This document shows, one piece after another, positions 1 to 11,736 of a stretch of 64,000 nt of DNA (positions are counted from its first letter, which is position 1; each line of letters starts with the position of its first letter). A program made the position numbers and the translations under genes. The DNA is taken from the NCBI GenBank assembly GCA_020726505.1, contig JAHLEZ010000001.1:3410001-3474000 (forward strand), in the 5' to 3' direction. The notes under the pieces were generated by a model, which had not been told where the DNA came from, searched no databases, and saw only the letters and a list, made by a program, of their open reading frames with translations. Origin of the DNA: Leptodontidium sp. MPI-SDFR-AT-0119 (taxonomy: Eukaryota > Ascomycota > Leotiomycetes > Helotiales > Leptodontidiaceae).

Positions 1-278
1 TTGCTTATGTTGAACGGTATCTCACAGAATCGGAGCCATGGCAAAGCGTTACCCCCAATCTCGTCTAACGACTTGCCCCTCACGGAGAAAATGCAAAATC
101 TGGATACACAACTGCAAGAGGGTATTGACAAACCCTAGAAGCTAATCATAAGCCAAAAATGAAACTGTGTAAGATTTGGTAAAGACAAGAGAACCAAGAC
201 TAGAACAGACTCCCAAAAAAATAAATTTGCAAATCAGCTGAGGAAAGGAGACCGTAATGCAGCATACATAAAGCAAAA
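1..278. other. no gene seen at left edge
   Basis: No coding signal, RNA gene or repeat is seen here. It lies downstream of the terminal stop of the minus-strand Tc-like gene and probably holds its 3' flank. Confidence 0.5.
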
Positions 279-3200
279 CTACATAATGACACAACAACCA
301 TTCTGCCTCCTCGGCGGTGGCGCAGGCCCGAAATGGATGGTCATGTCCTGCGGAAGTGATATCCCGTGAACAGTAATAGTGGTGATGGTCTTTTGCTCCG
401 ACAACTGACTATTGAAGTCGGACAAAAGCCTCCCCGCCCCTTGCCCATTCGGCGTTCCCAGTAATGCAAGAAAGCCATCCGTTTCCAGTCTGCTGCCACC
501 TGTTGCTCGCCAAGTGCGATCTAAAGAACGGGTGTTAGCGGTAGCATCGCCTGCCAGACTCTCGACGCGTGCGATGGTTACGCGAGTTTCTTCGTTGTAG
601 ATATTTGAGCGTTCGACAGCATTGAGGTCAAGGGGCTTGCCAAGAGATTCAGATAGAGCTTTGAAGTTGTAGAAGACGGCCTCGTTCCAATTCACGCGAG
701 AAGTGTCACCTAGAGCTTGATAGTTACTATCTGCTTTGATGATTCCCCTCTCCATGTCGTACTGATTCGTCAGCTTGCTTTGCATAAACTCTCCGTCGAC
801 TACGGTGCCGGGAGCTATATCTAGGACTAAGAATTTGTTACTCCGTTCATCTTCGAGTTGATGTCAATAGTTTGGGGCATTGAACTTGGCGAGGATTGCA
901 GTGACTTCACCTCTCAATCTCTCGCGTTCGGGCACGTAGTTATTCCTTGCCGAGGCCCTTATATCAGCCATGATGGCGTTTCCTTTTGTGATATGGCTCT
1001 GGTATATTTCGTCATTGGTGCCCTCGGAGCGAGCACCCGCGGCATACTGTATCTGCGCAAGTCTGCCAACAACAGTGTATGCCCTCCCATCCATTTGCCG
1101 TATCTCGGGAGGGGGATTGTGACGGCTGAGATTTTCCCAATCAATTTTCTCTTCGTCCAGTTCTACCGTTTCTGGGGAGTGGTGTTCAAGTCCAGCCCCA
1201 TCCGGGTCATGATTGGAAACAGGGTTTGAGCGTGCGTACTCGAAGACGTTGAGACTGTCAGCTATGCCAGTGGGGTCTGCACTGATCCACTTGCCCAACC
1301 ACTGCCAAAAAAAAAAAAAAGGTTAGCTCGCTGCGGTGTAAATGCGATGGCTATCTAGAAGAGAAAAGACTCACGGCAGCATAGTATCTCAGCCCAAAAT
1401 AGTACATGCTCTTGCTAGTATCCTGCTCTTTCCCAGAGAACCGGAACCGTTTGGGGACCTTTGACAGCAACAATCGATAAGTCGACGTTCCGTATGGTGA
1501 GTACTCCTCATATGAGATTACTAGTCCGGTCTCATCGAGTTCAACACTGACGGATTCGACAGTATTAGCCAGAGAATATCGGAAAAGAAGCCCTGGTGCA
1601 TCATCCGATCCTGTCCAATTTTCGAAAAGGACCAGCATCTTGCCACTTCCATCAAGGACTTTTTGGCTCATGCATTGAAGTCTAGTGGATTCGTCATCAC
1701 CCTGATATCCGTAGAATATTTCAGTAGTGCCAATCGTGATTCGTTCTTCCAGCTTCCGTGGAGGTTCTCCAGCCTTAGTGTGACGTTCGGTGACCTTGCG
1801 AATTCGCTCGCCGGCAGTGTTGTAGACATACCAAGTTGTCTCCGGAATATCACCATTGGAAACTTTCTGCTGAGAGGTGCAGGTCAAGCGGTTCTGAAAA
1901 TTCCATTTCATGTTGGAGAGGTGCGGCATGGATGTGGTGAGGCCAGATGAATCGTATTGGTAGGCATCAGTCACGCGACCAACAGTGGTCGACGATAACT
2001 TGTTGCCAATTTGAGATGGATTGATCTGACTTGGCTCTGTGTAAGAATAGGTCCTTGTCCAGCTAGGGTAGTGAGAGTCGGCAATTCATGCTTGAGAGAC
2101 AGGATGTTATTTGCCAAGTCGTACGCAAAAGACTCGGTGTATTGACCTATCGCCTTTCCATCTGCTGCTACGTCCAGTCCTTGGTTTCGGCTCATCTCGT
2201 TTTGGCCAGGGCCGCTGGCGATTCCAAGAGTCTGGCCTAAATGTTCGCGACCAGTAGCCTTTACCAAGCGGTAAAGCTGATCATATTCATAGTCGACTTG
2301 TGGACCAATTTTGGTATCGCGAAAGAATATTTCTTGCTGCGCATTGTCGCGGGAGCTGATGACGTTTCCAAGTGGATCATAAACAAAATCAACATCTTGT
2401 ACGCGCCCTGACTTTGCGTTTGTAACCCGCCGGATGAGTTTTTTCGTGTGAATGTATATGTGTTCGTCGTTCTCGCGCCATTGCCCATGGTAGATGAAAT
2501 TTTCTTGCCAGCAGCATCATATGATGTACTATTGATTAAAGAAGTCCACAGCGGTATGCCACCAGAATCCATGGCCCCATAAAGATTTACTGTGACGGTG
2601 TCGAGGAGACCCATGGCGTTGAATGTGCTTCGATTCACAGTTTTATCGGGTTCGGTGCATGATGTAATCCTTCCCAGAGCATCATATGAGGCAGTAGAGC
2701 GATATGTTTGTAGCTCCAGTTCCGGTGGCACATTGGATCCCCAATTGATGATCGCTTTGTACTCTTTCGTTAGTTGCTGGACCGTAGAAAGCGCATTGCC
2801 TTCGAAGTCGTAAGATTCGATTGTGATCACTCCGGATTGGTCGTACGTGCGCACTGCTTTACCTCTCGAATTGTGTTGAATCTGCTCTTCCGGGCTGCCT
2901 GTAGTTTCTCCATACACCACTCGATTCACAACGACTGCAGATTGCTCCGCATCATACAGTGAAGAGTCGGTTTCTCTGCGAAGAGCATCGTATGCCTTCA
3001 CCACCAGCCGGTTCTTGTTGTCGATGCTTGCAATAGGAAGCCCATTCGAGTCGTGTACCTGCCACACATTCCCTGCGTCCATTGTTTGAGTATGTACAGG
3101 CCGATTTGGCATGTCATAGGAAGTCCTTACGACAACAGAACCCCGACCGTCAAATGTTTCAATCAATCGTCCCTGGATATCCGTCAGAGTCCTGGTCTGC

Positions 3201-6200
3201 TGAGTGAGGCCTGCCCCAATGGAGTTCTCTTGCATGAAAGACGCTCCTAGAGCATCAAAATGAACAGACACCGGAGTTCCCGACAATTTGGCAGACTTTT
3301 GAGCTGCAATTTGTTCTCGTTGACCCAGGCTCCCATCTATACGAGCGTCATACCATGTTGGCGAGTAGATGTCATTCGACAGGGCTGAGACCACATGACC
3401 AATATCTTCGTCTTTCGGAGGGTCTAGGAGCAAGGTATCGATCGGGTCCCATCCTTCGAGCTTCCACGGATGGATGATACTCTTCGTCCAGTGTTTGGTG
3501 GGATGAAGTACGGAGACTTTCCTACCAAGGGCGTCGTATACTGTATAAGAGGCGACACCAACACGTTTGTTGAATTGAAAGCTATGACTGGAGTCGAAGA
3601 AAGGTTCGAAGGACTGGACCGGAAATCCCTTGTCGTTGAGGACAACCCAGCCACTACATACCCAGCGAGACATTGCGGTTTCGGGATCTGGACCTGCAAA
3701 TACCTTGGATTTTATTGTTCGACTGAGGTTATCCAGAGAGAATGATATCTGGATTTTATCATTTCCAATTCCGTGTCTCCCTTTTCAATGCCGAAATGCA
3801 CGTGGGTGACAAGGCACCACGGGTCGCAATGGGGCGGTAGTCATACACAAATCTCTCAGTTGCTCCCGAAAGGAGAGTAGCGGCTTCATCTAGCGGGTTG
3901 GCCATGTACGAGTCGACTTGAGCCTGTGTCAAATTTCTCTGCACTCCTTCGAGGCTGTCTGCTTCGGGCTCGGCCTCAGAAACCTTCCCCATCCTAGCCA
4001 CAGCGACCAACAGCCCCAGTGCATCATAGCATACTTTGGTATGACTACGGTTGAGGTCCACAGTTTCTTCAGGAACCATCAATCGATAACTAATGCTTGA
4101 TTCTGTGGCGCTGCCAAAAGGATCGATGATCTGAATGACGTGAAGGCGATGGCTGTCATAATTGAAGACGTGAGTGTTCCCAAACGAATCCGTGGAGGAT
4201 TGTGGCTGATAGAAATTGTTTCGGGCAGCCAAAAGCTCGCTTCGAGCATGGTCGGTTGAATCTGCACTGAAATGAACCTTTGGTTCCAAGGTGTAAAGAT
4301 CAGCCGTTTCGTCAACAGTAACATATCCGCCAAGGGACCCAAGATTGCTGAGGACTGTCTGTAAAGCACGATTGTCAATGGACTTGTAGCTATCCAAATG
4401 CTTGCTAGTGTAGGCAAGAGTGTAGACAGCACCTAAAATGCCCATGGGATCTAAAACTCCAAAATTTAGCAGCCGCTCCAGATTGTCGCTTCTGAACTTG
4501 AAAAATTGTTCGTGAGAGGAGCCGCTTCACGGGAACGGAGGTCTTAACGGCGTCATCGTTTACCTGAGGCATATCGACGAGTTTTGCTGCTGGCGAGAGA
4601 AAATATTTCACCCCTAGCAGTAAATTCCCAGCACTAGGCTTCAATCCCACAATCTCATATGAGTTCGAAGAGCATGGAAGAGGAGTACGAAAAACATCTA
4701 TGCTGTTGATGTTGTTGGTGAATTGATTTTCTGCCAAGGTGATTCGCGTTGTTTCCTGGCGCTGAATATCAAGCGGTTCTACCTGGGGCTCTGCCATAAA
4801 ATATGGCCACAGACTTCATTGTGTTCCCAAAGTCATCCTTCTCGAGGACCATGGTGTGAGAGATGAGAGGATCAGACAAGTCCCGCTCACAATAGTATGT
4901 AACTACTTCTCGAGCAAAAGGGAACAAGACAGAGTTCATGTTCTGGCCAAGTGGTTGGAGAGACACCACAGTATTTCCGTAGTCGGTGACCTTGTACAGC
5001 ATCCCAGACTTTGAGCCTTTGTGACGTGTTAAAATATAAGCAATCAGAGATTGAGTCGGATATATGCTTACTCGCATCGTCAGTGTAGATCTCTTCGCGC
5101 AGGAGCATCCCTTTCAGACATCGACTAGCCTCAAGAGCTTCCTGGTTTCCAATGGAGTCGACTTCAGGGAGGATATCTAAGAGCAGCTTATTTACGCTGT
5201 AGTATTCCCTCGAAAACTTTTCAGAAAGCGATTTGTTCCCAGTGAATGGTCCAGTATGGTACCATCTCCTGGTATGGACTGCGGGGAGACTGTAAGAATT
5301 GCTACCGTCGTCGACCTGGGGAAGTTCGTCAACATCCCACTGTTCAACAGACCCAAAACCACGAAATTCCCGCTCGAATGTATCATAGTACCTATGGTGA
5401 TATGCCCGCCTCTCGCTATACCTTGATTGGGAAACCAGATCGGTTGTTTCGACCTTTTCAAGGCATTGAGTTGGGAACGGAAGTTTGGTGATCCAAGGCT
5501 TTCCCTCTGCTTTGTCGGTCAAGTAAAAGGCAGTAGATGGCTTGTAGTGCAGTATGATCTCTTTTCCCATGTTGTTTGTGATCTTCGACATGAGGTGAGG
5601 TTTCAACCCATTGGTGAAATCTAAATATTGCATTTGGGATTGCTGGAGTCCAACAGGGATGGTTGGCCACTAGGTAATGGGGGTGTTAGTGATGGCTTCT
5701 TGAGGACTGTGCTATGAAGAGGATAAGACAAGCCTCAAGAAAATCTTGAGACATTCATTCAAAAGGGGACATTTTGAGTTCTCCCGTTACCTCCTACGAA
5801 ACTCGTCGTACCACTCCCTAAGATGTCTACCGAGGCGACGAAGCTAAGTTGATTGATAGCCGGGACTGAAGGGATCCTAACGACGGGACTCCACGAGTTC
5901 CCGGCTTGGCTTAAGTAGATGTGAAGCTCAGTATCTCGCAAGTAAATGAGATCAGCAGTTCCAGATCCATCCAGGTCACCTAAAAGGAGACGAGCTGTTG
6001 AGAAATTCCCGTCAACATCCATGATCGGCGAGTTATCCATCACAACCTTTGCCCCAAACTGTGCACCTAGGTTGGGCCAATAAGAGACATCGCCATTTCT
6101 CATATGAATGAAATCCACAAGGCCATCGCCGCTAAGATCACCCAGAAAGATCGATTGCTGAGGATCTCTGAATACCATCTTGGGAGAGTTATGATCGTCC

Positions 6201-6943
6201 TGCGGAAGCGAGAGGAATTTAGCTTCTGAGAAGCCATCATCGCCTAAACACTCATACCATGCGATGGTCTCGTTCTCGAAGAGTATTAAGTCAGCTAGCC
6301 CATTTCCAGTAAAGTCAAATTGCATGACTTTTGGGTTCTCTAGGTCGATACCGGAAGGAAATTTGGTGAATGTTCGCAGTGGCGACCAAGTCTCACTTAG
6401 AGCAGTGTCAGAACGGTCACTCAGGCGATAGGATCCTTTAACAGGGCTAGACATTTGGACAATATCAGGTTGACCGCGCCCAGAGACATCAGAGAATGAC
6501 AATCCTTGTGCCTTCAGAAGTGAAGGGCGGTTGGGTATCGACTCCACTGAGCCAAAGCGGGCGTCTAGACCATCTGGGCCTGTAAGAAAATTTAGCAAGT
6601 ATCTTATTTAGTTTCCCGGGAGCTTTTGGGCACCGCAGAAATGTCAAGCAAGAGCACATTGAATTGTACGAAATTGGAGTCTTGGTAAGGAGATCATACC
6701 AAATGATGGAGTTGAACGCTTGTAGTACCACAAGTCACTGTGTTCTGAGAATATACCAGCAAGCCCCTCTCCATAATGATCTACCTAGAGTGAAGAGCCC
6801 ATGCCACCAGTAGGTAAATTTTCAAGGCTTTCAGCATTGACAGACCGAGGCGACAACTGAGAGAGTGCTCCAGCATCAGGAAACCTTTGGTATTCAAACT
6901 CCAATGAAGGGAGTCTCCCAATGATGTATAGTCCTTTCTGTTG
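279..6943 (-). pseudogene. TcB/TcC (SpvB-RHS) toxin-complex-like gene, 5'-truncated and degenerate
   Basis: Domain order matches the TcB-TcC part of bacterial toxin complexes: the end of an SpvB-like region, FG-GAP/VCBS-type repeats (about 5.8-6.5 kb, GDLSGDG- and GDLDGSG-type motifs), a TcdB middle domain (about 4.9-5.7 kb), YD/RHS repeats (about 1.9-3.7 kb), an RHS core (RYYA, then ADPTG) and a variable C-terminal tail. In-phase introns are visible at 6580-6699, 5670-5797, 5017-5071 and 1302-1374, so the gene is eukaryotised. Breaks seen: in-frame TAG at 6785-6787, where family members keep an aromatic residue before V-D and the G-E-G motif; frameshifts near 4795, 4497, 3820, 3770, 2433 and 2080; and in-frame TGA at 864-866. 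The tail ends in a CaaX-like motif. Family knowledge: TcB-TcC forms a cocoon that holds a toxic C-terminal domain. Whether anything is made here is unknown. The tail matches no enzyme I recognise. Confidence 0.8.
1302..1374 (-). other. intron with poly-T acceptor in the RHS core
   Basis: A GTGAGT donor follows the RYYA motif. A GCTAAC branch site and an unbroken run of 14 T precede GGCAG. Splicing restores the RHS core junction in phase. The intron shows that the Tc-like gene was adapted to a spliceosomal host and is not recent bacterial DNA. Confidence 0.75.
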
Positions 6944-8487
6944 ATACTGGGGCTCCAAGTACTCGAGGACAAATGCTCGCTCGGTCTTGAAAGAAGCAAC
7001 ATCTTCAATCTCGCTGAAAGGCTCTGCTCGCATGAGAGCGGCTTCGATTGGATAAGGATAGACTCCATTCTTGAAAGGATTTCCTAATTTACAATAGAGG
7101 TATCGGTCGTATGTTGGGAGTTCGGGCTCGGCGATATCAGCTGAATGATCTTCGCCGATGGCCATGTCCAGCCTAAAGGGTTCAACCATCTCGAACGACG
7201 GGGCGTACGACAAGAGCCTTGCATACATTTCGAATGATTTCTCAACAAGCTCTTGACTCTGTACCAGGAGTGTTAATTCGACCTCGAGAGCAGCATGTTC
7301 ATCCATTTGGGAAACAAACTCCAGTGCATCCTCGTCCTGATCAACAACGTCTGGAATTTCGAAATGGGTAGCGTCCCGAATCTCGAATTTTCTTCTGGTA
7401 AAGTCATCGTAGGTTCCAATGCCACGCAGTAGTTGGAGCGGAGCAAGAGCCGCGGCCATATCCTGATACTCAAAGACTCCATCCTCGATTCCTTCAGAAT
7501 GATAACAACCTCAAGTAAAATAAGTAAACCTCGACTAATGGCACGGCAGGTCTCGAAAAAGCTCCACGATGGTAGAGACTCGTAATTATCCCAAGCCCAA
7601 GCACTCGTGACGACCTTACATTTCGCAACCTTGGAGAAAGAGGTCATGTCTCGGAGGATAGGGAATGATTCGGAGGAGCTGTCGAAATACCTAGTCAACG
7701 GTGATAAATTGACTCGTCTTCGAACATTTGAGCTAGGCTTAGGAGCGGGAATGCATACCATGAAGAAGTTGTTTACGGTATAGAGGGTGTGTGAGGCCTC
7801 TTCCCAAACCTGTCGGTTGACCCCAAGAATGGCTGGATACAGGTCGTATTTTGAGTTGGCTCCATAATCTTGGTACTTGCTGATTGAGGCAATACCGCCA
7901 AGGATTGGGTTGACCAGCAAGAGTTCGTAAACCATTTGCCGGATCTCAAGTGGTAGTTTTGCGATAAACAATGAAGTGTCGCCCCGGCCACTCGGTGGCT
8001 CTATGATCTCCACGTTGAGCAATCTAGCCAGTCGATACATTTCGGCAAGAGCCAAAGCTCTTGAGACGCTGGCAAATGTTCCAGGATCAGCATCAATAAC
8101 TGCGGTTTCTACCTCCTCGTCATCGGCCTCCTCTTCTTTATGTCCAGATCCCTCTTTCTCTGCCTCATCTCTCTCTGAGACACCCTCTTGCTCTCCCATA
8201 TCTCGGTGATTTGCACCTTCTTCATCTTTCTCGTTCACAACCGAGGCTGTGGAGCTTGTGTTACTCTCGATCTGTTCTAACTGCTCATTGTCAAGTGAGT
8301 CGATGGCGAGAAACACTGTTGAAGCTGGAGTGGCAATGAGAGAGTCGGGAGTGTTCAACCCAGAGAAATCAAAGGACTGATTCGCAATTGCCCTGGCTGA
8401 AGTCATTTGCTCCTGCTCGCCCACCTCGCTGTCAATACTCACAGCTTGGAGTTGCAGATCGGTGGAGGTTGTGATAATGGCCTCCAT
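6944..8487 (-). pseudogene. 2EXR/F-box-like protein, frameshifted and fused to the Tc-like gene
   Basis: The reading frame starts at the ATG at 8487. It has a low-complexity acidic N-terminal half (E/D-rich, residues about 70-130) followed by an F-box-like/2EXR motif (LPLEIRQMVYELLL) typical of the large fungal 2EXR family; the family role is usually unknown. The frame shifts by one base near 7497: the first frame ends around VVIILK and the family-like continuation (GIEDGVFEYQDM) is in the neighbouring frame, which then runs open to 6785. I checked for an intron here and found no donor/acceptor pair that restores phase. About 520 bases after the shift the frame passes without a stop into Tc-like sequence at about 6940. 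The original 3' end of the 2EXR gene is therefore lost or replaced. Confidence 0.65.
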
Positions 8488-9232
8488 GTCGGCGGGATCT
8501 ATGATGTGCTTGACTTTTCCGTCCTTCGAGGTTGGGCTTCTAAGACTTGGAGTTGCGCGACCCGTAGGAGGCTCTCGTTATTGGAAATGGTCGAATTGGA
8601 TATCATGTCTAGACAAGAGACTTGATTAGTATGTGTGGGATAAATCAAGTCTCCAGGTAGGCTCGAGCTTACAATGCGCCTGTGCTAGTTCGGACGAGGG
8701 AATTGAGGAGTTTTTTCGTGATCAAGTCGTCAACGAATCTAAAGTAAACTCTTGGAGAAGATCTCAAGTGATACCAATTGAGATGCAGGCAAAATTTGAA
8801 GTCGATGTGAGTCGAAGCTATTCTCAAAAGTATGTCGAAGAAATCTGGTGAGAGGAGAAACCGAGAGGTCGAGATTAAGTACTTTTGGATTCTGCGAATT
8901 TTAGATACTAGGCCTAATTAGTACATGAATTCAGTGCGCACTCGGATGAATCACGTTTGTTGCAGCTTCTCGACGAGGAGCATCGTCCCCCCTCAAGCGA
9001 GAGCTAAGCGAAGCGACATATATATTCATCGCGCAATTCAACTCCACAATAGAGCCAGACTTCCGTCTTTTGTACCTCAGTAATCTAGTTGCCCTGCAAG
9101 ATTCACATGACGTCGCCAATGTGTTGAGTGCTTGTGCTTCAGCGACAAACATTCCGAGTCACGCGCGTCGGAGTTGCCGACTCACTCCATCGACATTTCG
9201 TCGATTCAACACAATTGTTTCCGGAGAAGCAT
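8488..9232. other. intergenic, no gene
   Basis: The stretch lies between two minus-strand 2EXR-type genes. Small open frames have no start context or recognisable composition. The part next to 8488 would be the promoter of the chimeric gene. Confidence 0.5.
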
Positions 9233-9247
9233 TCATCGTCCACCATG

Positions 9248-9892
9248 CTACAAACAAAAGTAAGCCCCATGAACAGACCACGTCCCGGTTTCACTGACGA
9301 GCCAAATATCGTAAGGTCTCACCTGAGCTCCCATCCTCTCTTTATCAAACACTTCAACATCCATCCCTTGAGGAGTCATCATTGAATCCTGTAGCCACTC
9401 CACATACTCCGGGAACGCTATCACACTCCCATAAATCCTTGCACGCTTCACACCCCGTATACCTTCAAACAGCTTTAACACTTCATAATCCGAGCTCCCA
9501 AACTGTGCCTGGAACACCTCGATCGACAGCTCTTCTACCCCGGTGAATGACCTCGCAGCTTTCTCTGCAGAGAAATTCGGATCACAATCTAGACGTACGC
9601 GGATATGGAAACGTTGGATTAAGGATATGAGGTTCGGCGCGTGGATGGTGTCGTAGTACAACCGAAGTCGCGGCATTTCTCCAAGTAGACCGGGATGCGC
9701 AAGGAAGGTATTGCAGCCATAGAGGATATGCTTGGCTTCTCCATGGACCCTTCGGCAGACAGAGAGGATCTCTGGATATAGAGGAGGGTCACCAAGGAGA
9801 CGGGGGGTCGAAAGGGCAGGAAGTATGAGGAGATGGTTATATATTTGGTTGCGGATTTCTCCTGGAAGATCGGTAAAAGAAATAAGTGCCAT
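9248..9892 (-). CDS. 2EXR/F-box-like hypothetical protein
   Basis: A 214-residue open frame begins with MALISFTDLPGEIRNQIYNHLL. The LPGEIRNQIY motif at residues 8-17 marks the fungal 2EXR/F-box-like family. The middle keeps family features (V-C-R-x-V-H-x-E-A-x-x-I-L-Y, residues 45-58). The end is uncertain: a GTGAGA donor at 9322, a CTTAC branch site and a TTTGTAG acceptor ending at 9248 would define a 75-nt intron and give an alternative stop at 9233, for a protein of about 194 residues. It is intact, unlike its neighbour at 6944-8487, with which it probably shares ancestry. No biochemical function is known to me for this subfamily. Confidence 0.7.
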   Translation of the reverse strand: MALISFTDLPGEIRNQIYNHLLILPALSTPRLLGDPPLYPEILSVCRRVHGEAKHILYGCNTFLAHPGLLGEMPRLRLYYDTIHAPNLISLIQRFHIRVRLDCDPNFSAEKAARSFTGVEELSIEVFQAQFGSSDYEVLKLFEGIRGVKRARIYGSVIAFPEYVEWLQDSMMTPQGMDVEVFDKERMGAQVRPYDIWLVSETGTWSVHGAYFCL

Positions 9893-10194
9893 GATGTCTG
9901 TTAGAGCATTAATCCAGCAGATTTGAAGATATACAAGAATCCCACAAGAGAGACAAGGTTGAAAACCGGACAGACGGAGTGAGTGTTGAGAGATGAAGTG
10001 AGGGTGATAAGACAGGCGATGACGATGACCTGCAGGGATATTGATAGCTAACCGATAACCTTAAATGTTCTGCTGCGTCAGCAAATCTCGCGTGCTTGGG
10101 GCTTGTGATCTCGAATTCCGACTTCATTTCAACTCCCCATTTTCGAGGTTTCTCTCTTTCAAGCCTCCCATGAATCAATAACAAGTTGCTAAAC
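9893..10194. promoter_or_regulatory. shared intergenic region of two divergent genes
   Basis: About 300 bases separate the ATG of the minus-strand 2EXR gene (9892) from the ATG of the plus-strand cystinosin-like gene (10195). Both promoters must lie here or overlap it. I see no clear TATA box. Confidence 0.5.
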
Positions 10195-11102
10195 ATGGCG
10201 TTCTCTTTTCTCGCCGTTCTGTCCTGGTCCTTCGGCTGGATTTACACAACCTGCTGGTCCCTATCCTTCTATCCGCAGCCGATTCTCAACTACCGCCGAC
10301 GGTCGACGAGCGGCTGTACCATCGACTTCCCGACAGTCAACATCCTAGGCTTCGTGGCATACTTCATATCCAATGCTGCATTTCTCTACTCGCCTAGAAT
10401 ACGGGAGGAATATGCCATTAGGCACCATGGACTCACGCCGACTGTCAAATTCAACGATCTAGCTTTCGCGGCGCATGCGGTTGTCTTGAGCGCTTTGCTT
10501 CTGACACAGTTTGTTCCTTCTCTCTGGGGTTTCAGCAAAAGGTCAAAAAGAGATCCAGGAGCAAGGCCAAGCAAACCTATCTTGGGCGTGTTCTTTGGAA
10601 GTATCGTCGGAGTGGCCGTTGTAGCTGTGATCGTTGCAGCTAGACACGACGAAGATGTCAAAACCGGGTGGGCTTGGATCGACGTGGTAAGTAGCATTCT
10701 GCAGCCTACACAACACACACAACATTGTCTAACCCAAGTCTTCTGCAGATCTACGCCGTATCCTACGTCAAACTCTTTATTACACTTGTCAAATACACTC
10801 CTCAAGTCATCACGAACTACAAAAACAAATCTACAGTCGGCTGGTCGATCGAAGGCATTCTTTTCGATTTCGTGGGCGGCATTCTATCAGTTCTACAACT
10901 TGGAATCGACAGCTATCTACAAGGGGACTGGGCTGGAATAACAGGAAATCCTGTGAAGCTAGCTTTGGGAAATATCAGCGTGTTCTTTGATGTCATATTC
11001 ATCGCTCAACATTACTTCATATACACGACACATGGTAAGACTCTAGATGAGGATGGTGAGGTTGATCCCTTGTTGGGTGAGAGGGAGGCCAGGGTTGAGT
11101 AG
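10195..11102 (+). CDS. cystinosin-type lysosomal/vacuolar cystine transporter (PQ-loop)
   Basis: Two exons (10195-10686 and 10749-11102) join in phase across a 62-nt intron (GTAAGT donor, TCTAAC branch, CTGCAG acceptor) and give 281 residues. The chosen ATG follows AAAC and begins MAFSFLAVLSWSFGW. Two PQ-loops are visible: FYPQPILNY around residues 25-33 and YTPQVITNY around 180-188. About seven hydrophobic segments are present, as in cystinosin (yeast relative Ers1). Family role: proton-coupled export of cystine from the vacuole/lysosome. The acidic C-terminus contains a dileucine-like DPLLGE stretch that could serve vacuolar sorting. Intact. Confidence 0.9.
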
Positions 11103-11736
11103 ATTCCTCTGCATGGATGGCGTACTCGAGATTTACGGATAAGCATATACATGGCATGGATGGATCTGTTGTGCTGTATGATTACTTTCTGCGGCAGCAT
11201 TTTGGTCGATATGGGGGTTTCTTTCCTCTTCTGATAGTCTTGCATAGATGGCGCAGGATAGAGAGTGTTAGAGATACCCAACATGTAAGAATTACTAAGC
11301 TCTCCTGGTTACTCTATTTGCCGCCCTGCAGTTAAGAGCCACTGCCACAAGCAATCTGGCGAGTCTTCCACAGGAAAGCCTTTGCCGTGAACGATCAGTT
11401 GACCCAGATGTCTCAGACTCACATCCATCTCGATGGCTTGGGGAAATCAAGCCCATCCATACGCACCAAGCAGTAACTCGAATGTTATCCTTGCATTATT
11501 TTAAATCACCGTGTTCTGATTCATTGGACTGTTTCACAAATTTCGAGGGATCTATAGACTCAGTTTGATCAATATCAATTGAAATTGACTTTCTTGTAAG
11601 TGCTCTTCTCCTATGCATGTGCGGTGAAGCTCCCATTTGGTTGTCTGCGAATTTGTAGTACAGAGAATCAATCTGATTCACCCCGCCAGTAAATGCCATA
11701 GTACCAGCTGGCCCACGTCTCCCCCTTGCAACTGGA
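11103..11736. other. intergenic between convergent genes
   Basis: This is the 3' flank of the cystinosin-like gene and of the minus-strand coiled-coil gene. No further coding or RNA signal is seen. Confidence 0.5.

Noticed and set aside
7480..7560. Intron in the 2EXR gene instead of a frameshift near 7497
   Set aside because: The candidate GTTTAC to TATCAG removal leaves the downstream exon in the wrong frame, and the adjoining sequence continues family-like without a gap.
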